Assembly (NCBI GenBank): GCA_021401465.1
Contig: JADDMT010000001.1
Location: forward strand, 186,001 to 250,000
Reading direction: 5' to 3'
DNA length: 64,000 nt
Source of the DNA: Teratosphaeria epicoccoides
Lineage: Eukaryota; Ascomycota; Dothideomycetes; Mycosphaerellales; Teratosphaeriaceae
A model generated the notes under the pieces. It did no database searches. It saw only the letters and a program-made list of their open reading frames with translations, and was not told the origin of the DNA. This document shows, piece by piece, positions 49,926 to 60,240 of this stretch (positions are counted from its first letter, which is position 1; each line of letters starts with the position of its first letter). Both the position numbers and the translations under genes were made by a program.

Positions 49926-50789
49926 TCAGTCAAATAGCTTCTCTGCCCTCATCTTGACTCCCTCCCAACTATTCAGCTTCGGTCTTACGTCCAGATAAAA
50001 AGCTAATCCAATTCCAAATCCATTGTCTTTCCCGCTATAGAAATCGATCACGTAGTCGATCTGCTTCCCACATCTGTCGACGACCCAGTCATGCCTATCG
50101 AACGGAACCTGATAGCCCAGTACCCAGTTATTCCATCGTGCCTTGGGCGTCAACTTCTTGCTATCGCCAGAGAATGACACCAACTTCGGTCCACCACAGG
50201 CTTCCGAGCCGCGACCTTCTTCCCACTTCTTGATCTCCGTCCATGCCCTCTCATTCACGGCATTGTGTATAGGGACAATACTTTGCATATCTTTCTCTTG
50301 CGCTTCGTGGCCTTTCCTCTTCATTGCGTTGAAGAACATTTCTTGGCTAGGGTAGATCCAGTTCCCACTGTGCGCATCATGACCTGTGTCTCCTTCCGCA
50401 TTTGCTGGTCTGCCATGAGATGCCGGCGGTGGACGAGACGTAAAATTAGGCAATGCGGCAAGCTCTTCAGGCTTTAGTGTTCGATCATTATTCGTAGGTA
50501 TCGACCGTGGGATGGTGGAGATTTCGCGGTCGGTGGAGAGGCGGTACATTTTTGGCCGCAGATTAGCCGGGTCCGAAACTTTCGCAGGGGAAAGAGGCTG
50601 CCATGATAAGGAGTCGAGAGAAAATCTGCTGGACACTTTTTGAACTGGCGGTTGCGGTGCTCCAGGTACGTTGGCATGTGGTTGCGCCGGAGGCCGCTGT
50701 CCCTCCGCTCGTGCTGCCTCGAGCCATTTCTCTCGGGTTCTGGGGTCTACAGGGCACTTTGCTGCTGGACTGGAGTCTTCCGGTGGCAT
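49926..50789 (-). CDS. Holocytochrome c-type synthase (cytochrome c or c1 heme lyase)
   Basis: Single exon, 287 aa. A heme-binding Cys-Pro motif is close to the start (AAKCPVDPRTREKWLEAA). The conserved heme lyase core follows: NWIYPSQEMFFNAMKRKG, then IVPIHNAVNERAWTEIKKWE, FSGDSKKLTPKARWNNWVLGYQVPFDRHDWVVDRCG and YVIDFYSGKD. The second block includes the HNxVNE heme-contact motif. The enzyme sits in the mitochondrial intermembrane space and attaches heme covalently to CXXCH apocytochrome. The absence of the MGWFWAD start of the cytochrome c enzyme makes the cytochrome c1 form (Cyt2) somewhat more likely, but I cannot decide. Confidence 0.9.
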   Translation of the reverse strand: MPPEDSSPAAKCPVDPRTREKWLEAARAEGQRPPAQPHANVPGAPQPPVQKVSSRFSLDSLSWQPLSPAKVSDPANLRPKMYRLSTDREISTIPRSIPTNNDRTLKPEELAALPNFTSRPPPASHGRPANAEGDTGHDAHSGNWIYPSQEMFFNAMKRKGHEAQEKDMQSIVPIHNAVNERAWTEIKKWEEGRGSEACGGPKLVSFSGDSKKLTPKARWNNWVLGYQVPFDRHDWVVDRCGKQIDYVIDFYSGKDNGFGIGLAFYLDVRPKLNSWEGVKMRAEKLFD

Positions 50790-51030
50790 GTTGAAGGTCT
50801 AGTCGACTCGTATGAATTACAATGGCAATATTCAGCACAAGAAAAGTCGCTTACCTCATCATATCTCCACGAAATCACTAGTGCGGCTCTGCGGTACATG
50901 CTGCAGGAAGCCTGAAGAGGCACGCGGCCCTGTCGATCTTGGATTTCAAACAGGCGTCGCAGGTGGGGTGGACCGGGAGTCACGGGACGAAACAATCTGT
51001 TTCATACAAGACTCCCCGACAAACACAGCC

Positions 51031-52234
51031 ATGGCCTCCGAAGAGGTCTATCGCGCGAGCACCTATGCTCCAGTCAACATCGCTGTCATAAAGTGGGGCC
51101 AAGACACACCGCGTACGAGCATTCACTGACACGAGCAGATACTGGGGAAAGAGAGATACGAAACTAAACCTCCCGACCAACTCTTCTCTCTCCGTCACTC
51201 TCTCGCAAGACGACCTTCGCACGCATACTACCGCATCCTGCTCCCGAGAATACTCCGCCGACACACTCCATCTCAATGGCCAAAGCCAAGACATTTCTGG
51301 CGCCCGCACTCAAGCTTGTCTGCGCGAACTCCGCCAATTGCGTCAGGAAGTGGAGGCACAGGATCCGGCAGCACCAAAGCTGAGCGGCATGAAGCTCAAA
51401 ATCGTATCAGAAAACAACTTTCCGACCGCTGCAGGGCTGGCAAGCAGTGCAGCTGGCTTCGCAGCTCTGGTGAGAGTAATAGCGAATCTTTACCATCTGC
51501 CTGCCAGCCCTGTCGAGCTCTCGAGAATAGCAAGGCAAGGCTCCGGGTCTGCCTGTCGTTCTCTGTTCGGTGGCTATGTCGGATGGCACATGGGCTCCAA
51601 CACAGATGGCTCAGACAGCACAGCGTACGAGGTTGCATCTGCCTCACACTGGCCTGATATGCGCGCCCTGATCCTTGTAGCATCTGCCGAGAAAAAGGAC
51701 GTATCTTCGACCGCTGGTATGCAACAGACCGTTGCCACGAGCAGCTTGATGGAACATCGCATCAAGGAAGTCGTACCCAAGCGAATGGTGAGGATGGAGA
51801 AGGCAGTACACGACCGCGACTTCGAGGCATTTGCTGCACTGACCATGAAAGACAGCAATAACTTTCATGCCACCTGCCTGGATACCGATCCACCAATCTT
51901 TTACATGAATGACGCGAGCAGAGCGGCAGTGAGAATGGTTGAGGCCATCAACACGAAGGTTGGAAAGACTGTGGCGGCATACACTTTCGATGCTGGGCCA
52001 AATGCTGTCATATACTACTTAGTTGATGACGAGGATGTCGTCGCCGGCACATTCAAAACGATTCTGGGAGACAAGACTGGTTGGGATGGGAAGCGCGGAC
52101 AAGCAGTGAAGAGCGCTGCTCCCATGCCAGAAGGGTATGAAGTGGTGTCTGAGATCCTGAAGAAGGGCATCAGCCGCGTGATCCTGACAGGTGTAGGCGA
52201 TGGTCCCAGGAAGACTGAGCAGCATTTGGTGTAG
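51031..52234 (+). CDS. MVD1: Diphosphomevalonate (mevalonate diphosphate) decarboxylase
   Basis: Two exons, 51031-51092 and 51139-52234, with a 46-nt intron; joined protein 385 aa (yeast Mvd1 396). The junction rebuilds APVNIAVIK/YWGKRDTKLNLP, the strictly conserved start of the family. It continues with NSSLSVTLSQDDLRTHT, the GHMP ATP-binding loop FPTAAGLASSAAGFAAL and the SGSACRSLFGGYVGW motif, and later FTFDAGPNA as YTFDAGPNAVIYYL. It decarboxylates mevalonate diphosphate to isopentenyl diphosphate using ATP, supplying ergosterol and other isoprenoids. The donor is unusual (AA/GTGGGG), while a CACTGAC branch site and GAGCAG acceptor are good. It is divergent from the heme lyase gene, about 240 bases between starts. 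Confidence 0.93.
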
Positions 52235-52616
52235 GCGACAGCGTCGTTATGCCGCAGTAACATGCATGGTCGGCATGGCATTGGCGAGTGATGTAAGTAG
52301 CAAGATACCCACCAGGAACGAAAGGCGCAACGAATGAGGCTTCCTCAGGCGTCTCTAGCGCGCACATTATATACGGAGACTGTGTGAACCATCGCAGTGT
52401 ATAGATGATCGTGAGTATCATGTGCGCCAAGGCAGTTGTGGAGATGTTCCAAAATATCACGATCTGAGTGTTGGGCACGCTGCGTCATGCTTACCATTCT
52501 ACAGCCAGCCTCCCGCACCGCACCGCACCGAGGTGCAACATCATGCCATTGACGCGAAGAGACAAGTCTGGATCGTGCACGGCAGTCCTCAGCGGCTACG
52601 TGGAGTCCCGTGACAG
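52235..52616. other. Intergenic, nothing recognised
   Basis: About 380 bases between the decarboxylase and the F-box-like gene. No coding signal. Confidence 0.4.
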
Positions 52617-53492
52617 ATGGTATGGCTAGACTGGTTCTTAAGAGCGCTGGCAGCCGCTCTTGCGCAGTGTGTCGACTGGATTCGGGATCTGAGCGACATG
52701 GACGTCGATGAATTATCACTGGCTACGGCGACATGTCTTCGAAGCTCGTGTTATCCTCCCTTAGGGCCTGTGGAAGCAGCACGCTATACAGAACCGATCA
52801 GCGCCCACGAAGGATGCAGCGAGCGCGCTAAAAGATCGAAGTGGCTTGAGCCTACCGACAGTGCAAAGACAGGCTTAAACGACCTTCCACGAGAACTGAG
52901 AGACAAGATATACTTCTACGTTATCGAGGCATCGAAACACGAACGCTCCCGCATGGTCGCGCAGTGCGCCACCCGAGGTTCGCTCAGCAGTCCTCACCAC
53001 CGCTGGGACTTCGTCAAACTGGACTTTCCACGGCTGCCGGCAATTACTCGAGTCTCCTCTCTTTGTCGCCGTGAGACACTGCCGATGTTCTACGAGCAAC
53101 TGCGCGATCCTGTAGTTCTGATGCTGGATTCTCAGAGCCGACCGTTGCGGGCTACAATTCGGTACCTGCTTTCACTTTCTCCTTTCCAGCTGTCGTGTAT
53201 CTGGCGCTTCGAGATCAGGTCGTCCGACGCTGGAGCTGGGCTCGGTTTGCCAAGCCATGCTTACAGACTGTCGTACAAAAAGGACGAGCAGAAATGGAAG
53301 GTACAGGTACGGCGTACGATGCCTAGGGGTGTGGTACGGGACACATTGTTTGAGGACATGCTGATTACACATCATGATCAGCTTATCGATGGGCCATTAG
53401 AAAAGGGACAGGCGATGGAGAGAATGCTGGCCGGGAAATGTGGCCCGCTGCATGAAGATCTGCTTCGGCTGTTTGCACTGTGTTCGACCTAG
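52617..53492 (+). CDS. F-box-like family hypothetical protein, full length
   Basis: Single exon, 291 aa, ATG at 52617. After about 85 variable residues comes the signature GLNDLPRELRDKIYFYVIEASKHERSRMV, then RLPAITRVSSLCRRETLPMFYEQ, the second conserved block with a Cys and Arg. A C-terminal domain with FQLSCIWRFEIRS and a long polar end follows. It is the best preserved of the F-box-like genes in this window. These proteins are numerous in Dothideomycetes and mostly uncharacterised. The N-terminal hydrophobic stretch (MVWLDWFLRALAAALAQ) could be an anchor or may mean the true start lies further in. Confidence 0.6.
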   Translation: MVWLDWFLRALAAALAQCVDWIRDLSDMDVDELSLATATCLRSSCYPPLGPVEAARYTEPISAHEGCSERAKRSKWLEPTDSAKTGLNDLPRELRDKIYFYVIEASKHERSRMVAQCATRGSLSSPHHRWDFVKLDFPRLPAITRVSSLCRRETLPMFYEQLRDPVVLMLDSQSRPLRATIRYLLSLSPFQLSCIWRFEIRSSDAGAGLGLPSHAYRLSYKKDEQKWKVQVRRTMPRGVVRDTLFEDMLITHHDQLIDGPLEKGQAMERMLAGKCGPLHEDLLRLFALCST

Positions 53493-54268
53493 TCTCACCA
53501 TTGACAGCAACTGCGACACGTCAAAATTAGTAATCGTCAAAATTAGTAGAGATGTTCAGGCCACCTGTCAAACGATTGATTGCAACAAATGACGATCACA
53601 GACTGTCAATGGCATTATTATCGGTGGCTTACCATATACTGTCACTGCCGACAGGAACACATGACACTAGTCCCACCCGAGATCACGCCCTGACTGCCAT
53701 ATCACCCAATATGATTCCATTCACATAGCTTATTGATGTATTACAGAGGACACGTGACCGCCTTCAGAAGCTTCAACGGTGATAGCCCTCGCACACAGCG
53801 CCCATCAGGCTCCAATGCGAAGATGGCGGTCGGCACATCTCGTTTGTTGAAGAACCTCACGGACTTGACGTAAAGCTCGTCGAATTTGTGGCGCCATATC
53901 TCACGATGCGACCTCCAATCCGCTTGCTACGGAGAGATGGAGCCGCAGGCTGGAGGCATCGGAAGAAACGAAATAAGAGGTCGTTCTTCCGCGGCTTCTC
54001 CTCGTCCTCCTCGCTCGAGTGATTATTTTGCGACGGGACTAGAGCGTCATGCTCGATCACCTTCGAGTTCGGGCACCGATCGCCACTGCTTGCGGGACCA
54101 GGACTTGCGTGAACCCTCCGACCTGGCAGAACGTGTGTCGAATCAGTAAGACAATCAATACTTTGGCTGAACCGTCCCGTGGATACATCTAGTCTCTGTG
54201 CTCCCTCACTTGGTGCAGAACCTCGTGCAACTCCCAACTTCACAACTCTTGACAAAGATCCGGCCACC
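53493..54268. other. Intergenic with a 15-16 bp direct repeat
   Basis: About 775 bases. At 53519-53549 the motif CGTCAAAATTAGTA occurs twice in tandem, 16 bases apart. Frames at 53857-54297 on the minus strand show no domain. The 3' end leads into the small secreted protein candidate. Confidence 0.4.
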
Positions 54269-54628
54269 ATGCAGACTCGATTCGCCCTAGCCCTCACCTG
54301 CCTTTCTTTTTACCACCCTGCAATCACATCCTCTGTGGGGGCACCAGCAATTACCTCTTGCGATGCCGCGCAGTGGACCGTACGCCCGACCTTTCAATCA
54401 TCTTGCTCCTCGAACTTCTCTCTAACTGTCTCGTATAGGGCAAAGGCAACTGTACAGATGAGGAGAGCAAGAGCTGTATCGTTTATTGTTACTTTTGGGT
54501 CAGTATTTACTTACCCGTATTCCTTGTATTCTGTCAGACTGATTGGGTCCGATACAGTGTAAACCTTTCACATCTTCTTCGCCTTTTAGCTGCTGGGAAC
54601 AGGGGGGGAGGAACGCGTATGTTTGTAA
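54269..54628 (+). CDS. Second small secreted cysteine-rich protein candidate, three exons
   Basis: Proposed exons 54269-54379, 54439-54498 and 54590-54628, all in phase 0, giving 69 aa. The ATG has a strong context (GGCCACCATG). Residues 1 to about 24 form a signal peptide (MQTRFALALTCLSFYHPAIT...). The mature part reads CDAAQWT/GKGNCTDEESKSCIVYCYFW/LLGTGGEERVC, with five cysteines. Introns carry GTACGC...CTAAC...GTATAG and GTCAGT...CCTTTTAG. The second exon is Cys-rich only in this frame, which is the main reason for the splice model. The last exon is least certain and an odd cysteine count is a weakness. It could be an effector-like peptide; function unknown. Confidence 0.45.
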
Positions 54629-55661
54629 TTGTAAGTTGAATGCTTGAATGGAGTAGCCGTTGTCAGATGCTTGCTAGCCGCTGGAGAGATGGGGGCATTG
54701 AGGTGGGAGTACTGTTAGCAATGCCACAGTCGATGCACCGGTACAGCACATACTTGAAGGTCATGCCCGGGATCGATTGTGGCCGTGAGATCATCTGACA
54801 GAAGACATGGTCAACTTGGAGGAACTTTTGATGCGGATTGCAGTGTTATGAAGGTGCTGGCGAAGTTGAGTCAAGGCGCAAAGGCGTTCAGGTTGAATTT
54901 TGACAAGCTCCGGCGCATGTAAACGCCCCTGTATCATCACCCAGCGAGTCTGCTTGGCCAGCCATGTTTACCACGTGCCAAGTGTGACGCCGATCTGTCT
55001 TTTCAAGCTCGCCTGCATGGCGGAGCCCGGGGCAAATGACGGTCTGATTGTGCACAATAAGAAGGCTGGTTCTGATCGTAGTTCGGTCTCTCCCGGTGAA
55101 ATTCATCTTGGCTTATGGTGTTGCCGCGGGTCGCGAAGAGTCACTCCATTGTTAACAAGGCGCTTCGCCCGCCTATCTTCCACATCTTACCTGGCTGCTC
55201 AGCAGCCGGCTGATCGCCGATAGTGCTGGGTGCGATGCCAAATCATCGGCGGGACTACAGTGGACTTGATCGATGACAGAGAAGAGCTACATGGCTCGGT
55301 ATCCGTGCTAATGCGGACTCTGATAATTTTAGGAATCGGTGTTCCCGCGCTCGCCTGGCACACCTGGTCGAGCTGCTTTGTAGCTTACAGGTCGCCGATG
55401 ATCCTTGCCGCGATGTTGACGAGCGAGTGGCTTCAAGATAACGCCAGCGAAGGTCCACGTCAATACTGGAGCATGGGTTGTCGGATGAGGCCATGATCTG
55501 CTCACTGGTTATACTTGCTGATCAAATGAAACTAGCCGATCAACGCCTGCCTTCTACCCATACAACAAAACACACACTCGCAGCATGTCCCAGGCCGTAC
55601 TGCCACTCATGAGATGAAAGCAGGAGTGCTTGATGCCATACTGCCTAGGATGCCCTCCACT
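54629..55661. other. Intergenic, nothing recognised
   Basis: About 1.0 kb between the secreted protein candidate and the 3' end of the Hsp70-like locus. Frames at 54888-55496 have no recognised domain. Confidence 0.4.
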
Positions 55662-57807
55662 CTAGCCAATTTCTATCCGGTCAGGCTCTGGCACAAAGTC
55701 CGAGGCGTCAGCAAGCCACACAGGCTCTTCATCCTGCCAGACGAGTCTTAAGCCCTCAGGCTGGGTCAACTTCCAGCCGACCTTCAGCTCTTGATCTGGA
55801 TCGTACTTCATGACAAGTCGTGCGGTGATACAGAACTCTCTCTCGCCTCTGGCATTCTCGGTGATCGGGAATCCCGCCCGAGCAAGCGCATGCTTGTCCA
55901 GCTCCTTCTTAATATGCGCCCACTCAGTCACACCGTCTTTGTAGGAGCCGTCCGCAGTTCTTGCTGCGTGGTGATCTGCAAAGCCATCGCCGTCTAGATA
56001 GACGAGGGTGGCAGAGAGAACGGGTTCGTCCACGCCGACGTAGTAGATCTGCTCGTGGGTGACATTCTGCGGCTCAATCGGTGCCTTGTTGCCCTTGCGG
56101 AGAAAGATGTAGAGCCGGTCGGTAACAATTGGTGTTTCATTATCATGAATGCTGGGCATGACAATGTCAGGGTTTTGCATGCGACGACTTCCCCTCCAAA
56201 AACATGCATCCGGGTGGTCTGTATGGTCGAAGAACTCGTCCTGAAGCAAAGCGAAGGAATATCTTGACGGCAACTTCTGAGAGTCAATTCGCTCGTAGCG
56301 GAGCAGACCACCAATTGCGACAGGCATGGGACTACCAGACAGTCAGCGGTGCTACACAATTGGTCGTGTCTCCTCGTGCGCATGCCACGTACTCTCGGCC
56401 GACGCTCTCATGAAGCTGGACAATCTTGACGCCTGGGGCTTGGTAGCGCGTCGTGATCTTGTCGATAATGTACGAATTGTTGCAAAGACCACCGGTCATC
56501 AGGATGATCTTAGGTTGATGTTTCTTCGTCTGGTTGTCCATCATGTTGAATATGTCAACCAGAACATGGTCGAAAGCCTGTTGAACCACTGGCCTGCAAC
56601 CTCGTTAGCAAAGCCATCCCCATCGCTATGAAGGATCGGTGATTCTATCATGTCAGAGACCGGATTGACTGATTGAGTGTCACAGTTTCGTTCCACATGT
56701 TCATGCCATGTACCAGTGAATCAACGGCCGAAGTCGAATGACTGTCCCAAGCTTGATGTATAACCCGCACGGACAAGTCAAAGGCATTAACCAGTCAACT
56801 GGATACTGGACTGATGACTACTGCTCTTAGCAAGCCCGCGTCTCAGTTGTTGTAACAACAAACCGCTGTGCATCAGGGAAGTCTTTCTTCATCAACTCGA
56901 TCTGTTGAAGACACTCGCGCTCGAACGTGCGCTTGTTACGGGCCATCCGCTTTAAGAAACCGTTCAAGCCGCCCTCACTCAATCTACCGTAGTTGTGCTG
57001 CTGTAAGTGCTCATAAAGAGCGTAGTTGATCCTGGCAGAGCCAGACAAGGCCCCGGCCTCCTGCTCTACCGCTTCAAGGCGGCTGTCTTTCGTGAGGTTT
57101 TCCATGGCTTTGAACGTCACGCGACCGCCTGTGCCGCCGCCGTTGCCCACAACTAGAATGCAGTGTCCCGCTTTGATCTGCTCACCGCGCGAGGCAGCGC
57201 TGATCACCAGATCGCGCAGGTAGTAGGCCACGCAGGCCTGTGGCTCGGACACTAGTCCAGCGACCTCAATGGGCAGATCAATTTGTCTAAGCGCAATGAG
57301 CATGATGCGACGAGCGTCCGGCGACCACATTCGCGGCACGCTGAGACGAACACGCATGCCGAGATTATCAGCTGACATATCGTCATCGATGACGCTCTCC
57401 TGGTTGAGGACGAAGACTCTCGTGTCCGACAGAATGGCGTGTAGGTGAAGATGCAGAAGGTCCTGCAGTGTGAGCTCGTATGCAACGAGCTGCGACTGTA
57501 CTCGCTCCTTAGCGCGTCGCATGAAGCCGCCGTCTTCGCCGTAGAGTCCCAATTTTGCATATTCAATGACATCTTCAGCGCGCACGTCGCCGCTGTTGGC
57601 GTGCTCAGCAAGCTCGTAGCCCTAGCATACCGAATAATCTGCCTTGAGCGCAATGATGGCAGGTGGCGTGTAGCAATTATTGAAGAACCGCACAGGACGA
57701 ACAAGCTTCTCGTCAATCTTCTGGTCGTTTTTCATCAAGCAATAGCCGACTGAGATGGTAGCGGTACCGTAGTCGACGCATAAGTAGACCACATATTTGG
57801 GCGCCAT
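55662..57807 (-). pseudogene. HSPA12-type Hsp70-like ATPase, degenerate
   Basis: From an ATG at 57807 the reverse strand reads MAPKYVVYLCVDYGTATISVGYCLM, the actin/Hsp70 phosphate-1 loop. At 57624-57622 a TAG interrupts it (YSVC-TAG-GYELAEHAN); the same frame then runs on as a good Hsp70-like chain with VPRMWSPDARRIMLIALRQIDL, a SEPQACVAYYL block and GHCILVVGNGGGTGGRVTFK to 56827. After a gap of about 240 bases come VQQAFDHVLVDIFNMMDNQ and IILMTGGLCNNSYIIDKI (the adenosine motif). Another frame change leads to GGLLRYERIDSQKLPSRYSF and a long C-terminus. Fungal HSPA12-like proteins of about 600 aa have this order. The in-frame stop, the gap and the frame change make an intact protein unlikely, although undetected introns could explain the later breaks. 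Confidence 0.6.
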
Positions 57808-58285
57808 GTTTGTCGGCTACTGAAGCAAATGGCTGTGGCAGAATGGTCGGGAGTCGAAGAACATGTCGCAAGATGGTTTGAAATAGGTAGAAGAGGAAAT
57901 TTCCTGTTTCGCTGAAGCGCCGGCACTTTCCGAAGCATGTGAAGGTGCCTCCACATACACTCGAGCGCTCTGGTTGGCCCGCCACGCTACAGTCCCTCCG
58001 CCGGATCTTTTCCCGATGTTTCTTCCGACAGCGGTGCGTCAATAAGAAAGTTTTTTTGTCTGCAGCGGACAAACATTGCAACGCAGTGGACGACAGTCCA
58101 TCGAAAACGCCGCGAGACAAAAGGCACTACGAGATACGACCATCCGCATTGCACATCCGACACCTGGTTGGTATTTGCGCACTGCCATCAAACCCTCCAT
58201 TAAGCCTTGCCCGATTTCACGCACCACGCCAACGGCAGCAACATCAATACTTCCATCAATACCGCCGTCAGCAACACCAACGAAC
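57808..58285. other. Divergent intergenic region
   Basis: About 480 bases between the Hsp70-like locus and the next plus-strand gene. The frame of the downstream gene is open to 58076 but without protein character. It probably contains both promoters. Confidence 0.4.
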
Positions 58286-60051
58286 ATGGCAGAGGACATA
58301 GCCCTAGCGACTTCGCTCAAGGCACGAGCTGTACGCAAAGCCCTGCAGCACATCGATGCCAACCTAGGCCAGTACAAGATATCCCGTGAACAGCACCATG
58401 CTCTCACAGAGATCTGCCAGCAGGCGAATCTCCAGCGACTCAGTCGCAAGCCCGCCAACAAGCTGGTTGACATGAAGGTTTCTGCGCTGCGTCGTGGCCT
58501 CAAGGAGGCTGTGGAGCAGCACCAGATTCAGCGTGACTCTCACTCCGGCAGGCCATTAAGAGATTTATGGATTTACGGCTCGGAAATGTTGGCGCGATCC
58601 TATGTTGCTGAAATTGGGTATGTTCCGCCCGCAAAAGATACCAGGGCCGACAGACAAGATAGGACTCCCAAGAATCAGGAGGTAGTCGATAGCACAAGCG
58701 ACGTGGAAGGTCCTGTATCTCCGGTCTTACGCGAGTCGCTTGTTACCATTGCTGACAGGCGCAAGACCGGTTCAGAGGAGGATGGGGGGGTTCACGGGAG
58801 TAAGAAGTCGATACAGGGCTCGCGAAATGACCTGAATGTCCTGCGTAGCATCGGAAAGCGTGCCAGTAGCGAATTGCAGCTTCCTGCGGATGTCGAAAGG
58901 GCCAGGAAAAGGGCAAGAGTCGAAAATGAGGCAGGCGTCAGCGCTGGTAGAAGCGACTGTGCTGTTCTCCAGGCGTCAGAGCTGGTGCAAGCGACGGTGC
59001 TGTTCTCCAGGCGCCAGCAAGCACATTTGGACAGGCAGCTCGTACGGTGGCTCGTACAGCTACTGCGCTTCAAGTGTCGCCCCAGCTTTCGGAAGCAGCA
59101 GCAAGACGTGACAGCATTGATAGGGCCAGTGGCTCGGCAAAAGTCCCAAAGGTTTCACCTAGACCCCAGCCGACCGTCATTGCGGTCGAAACGAGCCCAA
59201 AGGCAGCTCAGCCGCCGACAAGAGCCTCTGCGGAAGCAAGTGCAAACGCAGATCAGTCAGCCGAAGAGCCACAGCAGCAAGTGCAAAGTGCTCAGGGTAT
59301 GGCACAGCTCGAAGCATCAGGATTGAAGGGCCGCGCTGGTCCTGCGCGGCCGGGTCGCACCCAGGCTGCAGACCCCAGGCTGTGGAGGTGTTCGAACCTG
59401 CCAAATGGCATCGATTGGGATGGGGTGAGAGAAAGAGCCGAGCATCGTGTATGGCAAGGAATTCGGACAACTGCGACTGTCTGGCTGGAGGACAAAGGGC
59501 TGCTGACCAACGCTGACGCTGTGTTCGTGCAAGGTCCAACGCCTGAGCTCGAAGAATTATACAGCACTCTGCTCGGTACGGTAGACTGGAAGCGCAGACT
59601 ATTCGAGTTGACCAACTGTGAGAATCCGACGAAGTTGGGTGCAATCAGGGTCATGTGCGGGCTGATCTCAGCAGCTGTCCAAAAGCACGGGTTCCAGCGC
59701 CAACTTCCCTGGAGCTTCGAGATCAAGATGGAAGAGATGTTCGGACCGAATATCAAATATCTGCAAAAGACGGCACTCGAGACAGGGTTTGACCTGCGCA
59801 GTCTCTTGCGCCATTCCAGCCACGAGCAGATTTTGGATAAGAACTTCCAGCAAACGACAGTGATGGAGCATGCAAAGAAGCTGACAAATGACCTGCTCAT
59901 GACGCTGCAGCCACATGTCAAGCGATGCGCCCCCAAAGCCGACCACATTTACCGAGGTATGGACTATGTGGGTATGCTGGAGAATGTCTTCAAAGAGGCA
60001 ATCATCCTCAAGCACAATGTATGGTTGAGCGTCGGAAAAAGGATAGTCTAG
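58286..60051 (+). pseudogene. Hypothetical protein frameshifted by a 38-bp tandem duplication
   Basis: The ATG at 58286 gives MAEDIALATSLKARAVRKALQHIDANLGQYKISREQHHALTEIC, a helical N-terminal domain of about 90 residues, then a polar linker with RARKRARVENEAG, a likely nuclear signal. At 58933-59008 two copies of a 38-bp unit stand in tandem and shift the frame; with one copy the frame passes straight into APASTFGQAARTVARTATALQ and on to a long conserved-looking domain. That domain begins near RCSNLPNGIDWDGVRERAEHRVWQGI and ends HNVWLSVGKRIV at 60051. With the duplication the first frame runs on as low-quality text to 59326. The one-unit version would be about 575 aa. No family is recognised. 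If it were intact it would be a nuclear protein of unknown role. Confidence 0.65.
58933..59022 (+). repeat. 38-bp tandem duplication inside a coding region
   Basis: Unit 1 at 58933-58970 and unit 2 at 58971-59008 differ at only four positions; both start AGGCGTCAG and end GCTGTTCTCC. The next bases (AGGCGCCAGC) begin a third partial copy. As 38 is not a multiple of three, the extra unit changes the frame. Confidence 0.85.
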
Positions 60052-60240
60052 GGCCAGGGGCCTTTGATGAGGCGTCTCAAGGACTGAGGTAGACAGAAGC
60101 AGGTGCTATGCGGAACTCGGCAGGCTGGTCTTGATCTCAGTGTTCTGTCCCGTATGCCAGAGTGTATCAATGGTGTTTGGTTGTTGCAGCTCGCAGGTAT
60201 GACAGTTCTGTTCGGCCTCGCCCTCTCCCTCGCCAACTCG

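Noticed and set aside
57613..57622. A 9-base GT...AG 'intron' over the TAG in the Hsp70-like gene
   Set aside because: Far too short to be spliced; the in-frame stop is taken at face value.
58947..59010. A 64-nt intron (GTAGAA...CTCCAG) over the 38-bp repeats
   Set aside because: Splicing there leads into a frame that stops after about 35 codons, not into the long downstream domain.
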